From: CAYUUP01 sp964447925
GTDB taxonomy: Bacteria; Bacillota; Clostridia; Oscillospirales; Oscillospiraceae
Length of the DNA stretch: 31,301 nt
Direction of reading: 5' to 3'
Assembly (NCBI GenBank): GCA_964447925.1
Contig: CAYUUP010000007.1
Location: 1-31,301, forward strand
Shown: positions 30,200 to 31,301 of the stretch, one piece after another
Layout: the number at the start of each line of letters is the position of its first letter
How positions within the stretch are numbered: the stretch's first letter is position 1
Notes under the pieces: model-generated
Told to the model about the DNA's origin: nothing
The model's database searches: none
The model's input: only the letters and a program-made list of their open reading frames with translations
Translations under genes and position numbers: made by a program

Positions 30200-30355
30200 G
30201 ACAGATACACCTCCAAAATAGGAATAAAAAATGGACACCGCACAGTGTCCGCACAGACATTTCACCCACTGCATATTCATTGCAGCAGACAGGAATGACT
30301 GCTATTGACCAGGCTGCAAAGCAGACAGGTGAGGGCGGACCTTCTTTATTGTGCG
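30200..30355 (-). promoter_or_regulatory. Leader of the infC-rpmI-rplT operon, probable L20-type attenuator
   Basis: An untranslated leader of about 155 bases on the minus strand, ending in a terminator just before the infC ribosome binding site. Its middle carries repeated CTGTCTGCT and CTGCA segments that can pair in more than one way. A leader of this kind, bound by L20 and sometimes regulated by attenuation, is known upstream of infC in low-GC Gram-positives. I call it by position and terminator, not by a confirmed covariance match. Confidence 0.6.
30226..30250 (-). terminator. Attenuator terminator before infC
   Basis: On the minus strand, GGACAC-tgtgcg-GTGTCC (30250-30233) is followed by A and TTTTTT (30231-30226). 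Since it stands between the promoter and infC, it must be conditional. The short stem suggests it can be overcome by an alternative fold involving the GCAGTG/CACTGT segments upstream. Confidence 0.7.
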
Positions 30356-30361
30356 GGAATT

Positions 30362-30390
30362 ATTATAGCACAGCCGGAAACCCCTGTCAA
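30362..30390 (-). promoter_or_regulatory. Promoter of infC-rpmI-rplT
   Basis: On the minus strand, perfect TTGACA (30390-30385), a 17-base spacer and perfect TATAAT (30367-30362). This is the strongest promoter in the window, as expected for ribosomal genes. Confidence 0.92.
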
Positions 30391-30469
30391 GCACTTTTTT
30401 TGAAGCAGCGGCATCAACTTTGTAGGTATTACGCACCATTGTAACAAAACCGAAGGAAGAGAAAACTCC

Positions 30470-30498
30470 TTGACAGTACACCTGAAAAATTGTACAAT
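30470..30498 (+). promoter_or_regulatory. Promoter of rny
   Basis: Perfect TTGACA (30470-30475), a 17-base spacer and TACAAT (30493-30498). It diverges from the infC promoter and gives a leader of about 112 bases. Confidence 0.88.
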
Positions 30499-30525
30499 AT
30501 AGAATGGTTTGTTTTGAAGATGTAT

Positions 30526-30588
30526 GGCCCCTTCCGGTAAGGATGCCGGAATTGGCCCTGCGTGTCATATGCGCCATATCGGCGCCAT
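30526..30588 (+). other. Two hairpins in the rny leader
   Basis: The first, 30526-30557, pairs GGCC/GGCC and TTCCGG/CCGGAA across a 2x2 internal loop. The second, 30569-30588, pairs ATGCGCC with GGCGC-c-AT with one bulged C. Neither has a U-tract. They lie just upstream of the AGGAGG at 30598-30603, which stands an unusually long 14 bases from the ATG. Confidence 0.5.
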
Positions 30589-30617
30589 AAGAAGAACAGG
30601 AGGTTTACAATACACAT

Positions 30618-31301
30618 ATGTTTAAAATTGTCATAGCAGCCCTGATTACAGGGGTGGTCTGTGCTGTTGTCTTTTTTCTGCTGGGCATGGCCTATCGAAA
30701 AAAGACGGCGGAAAAGGAGATCGGCTCTGCTGAGGATGAGGCCACCCGCCTGGTGAATGCTGCAATCAAGGAGGCAGAAAGCAAGAAGCGGGAGGCCCTG
30801 ATGGAGGGTCGGGAAGTCCTGCACCGTGAGCGGGAGGAACTGCACCGTGAGCGTAGTTCCTATGAGAAGGAGGTTAAGGAGCGCCGGTCTGAACTGCAGC
30901 GGCAGGATAACCGGCTCCAGCAAAAGGAAGAAAACCTGGATAAGAAAAACAACGCCCTGGACAGAAAGAATGAATTGCTCCAGTCCAAGCTGCAAGATGT
31001 TGACCGGGTGCGGTCTGAAGTGGAGGCTCTGAAGGCCCGCCAGATGGAGTTGCTGGAGCAGATCTCCGGCCTGACGGCGGATGAAGCCAAGCAGTGGATG
31101 GTGGAACAACTGGAAAGCGAGGTCACCCATGAGGAGGCCGTCAAGCTGAAGGATATCCAGGCCAAGTATAAGGACGAGGCGGACAACTACGCACGGGAAA
31201 TCATCTCCCTGGCCATTCAGCGCTGCGCCGCCGACCACGTGGCCGAAACTACCGTTTCGGTGGTTCCCCTGCCCAACGATGACATGAAGGGCCGCATCAT
31301 T
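30618..31301 (+). CDS. rny: Ribonuclease Y, N-terminal part (3' end outside window)
   Basis: RNase Y is a membrane-anchored endonuclease that starts mRNA decay in Firmicutes. The visible 228 residues begin with a single membrane helix (about 4-23), then a long charged coiled coil (about 30-150; for example EAESKKREALMEGREVLHRE). The sequence then reads ISGLTADEAKQWM and DHVAETTVSVVPLPNDDMKG, which precedes the KH and HD domains in this family. Those domains lie beyond the window. ATG 30618 is the only plausible start. It is divergent from infC. Confidence 0.95.
   Translation, partial: MFKIVIAALITGVVCAVVFFLLGMAYRKKTAEKEIGSAEDEATRLVNAAIKEAESKKREALMEGREVLHREREELHRERSSYEKEVKERRSELQRQDNRLQQKEENLDKKNNALDRKNELLQSKLQDVDRVRSEVEALKARQMELLEQISGLTADEAKQWMVEQLESEVTHEEAVKLKDIQAKYKDEADNYAREIISLAIQRCAADHVAETTVSVVPLPNDDMKGRII

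Noticed and set aside
30200..30280. 27-residue N-terminal extension of IF-3 from ATG 30280
   Set aside because: It would be translated across the leader terminator and is not part of the conserved IF-3 N-terminus.
30504..30590. 28-codon leaderless ORF in the rny leader
   Set aside because: The ATG coincides with the predicted transcription start, there is no ribosome binding site, and the codons show no bias.

Overview
This 31.3 kb window is a chromosomal segment from a GC-rich Clostridia bacterium. Protein style and gene order fit the Oscillospiraceae gut lineage (Flavonifractor, Lawsonibacter and Intestinimonas relatives), inferred without any database search. Pointers are the type I-beta DAHP synthase, the infC-rpmI-rplT operon, RNase Y, a GalT of the second family, and minD next to an mgsA-like gene. 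Nearly everything is housekeeping or metabolism. I see no phage, transposon, CRISPR array, rRNA or tRNA.

Layout. 1-1260 is the 3' end of valS. 1403-9626 is a nine-gene aromatic operon, aroF-aroB-aroA-GNAT-aroC-pheA-aroK-aroQ-aroE, carrying all seven shikimate-pathway steps to chorismate plus chorismate mutase/prephenate dehydratase. Before aroF lies a complete-looking attenuator: a consensus promoter, a 30-codon leader ORF with ten Phe/Tyr/Trp codons, mutually exclusive antiterminator and terminator helices, and a U-rich tract. This is the most interesting object in the window. A bidirectional terminator separates it from minD-mgsA-like-hisS on the minus strand (9773-12377). Divergent from these are mnmG and the Leloir genes galK-galT, then a LysR regulator (12653-18323).

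18379-21267 (minus) holds a DUF4352-like lipoprotein and recG. 21540-24113 is a Zn/Cd/Pb-type P1B ATPase with a very His-rich N-terminus and an ArsR/SmtB-like operator at its promoter. 24164-26396 (minus) is an M3 oligopeptidase followed by a small membrane protein. 26590-28913 carries an amidohydrolase and a FUSC-type membrane protein fused to a degenerate HAD domain. 28998-30390 (minus) is infC-rpmI-rplT with an ATT start for infC and a leader attenuator. The window ends inside rny (RNase Y).

How it works together. The aro genes overlap or abut, so one attenuation decision at about 1663-1702 would set expression of the whole route to chorismate and phenylpyruvate. The DAHP synthase also carries an N-terminal regulatory domain and PheA an ACT domain, so feedback on enzyme activity probably adds to control of transcription. 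No tyrA or trp genes are present here. Two proteins next to hisS look altered relative to their families: the MgsA homologue lacks catalytic Asp and His residues, and MinD lacks its C-terminal membrane-targeting helix.
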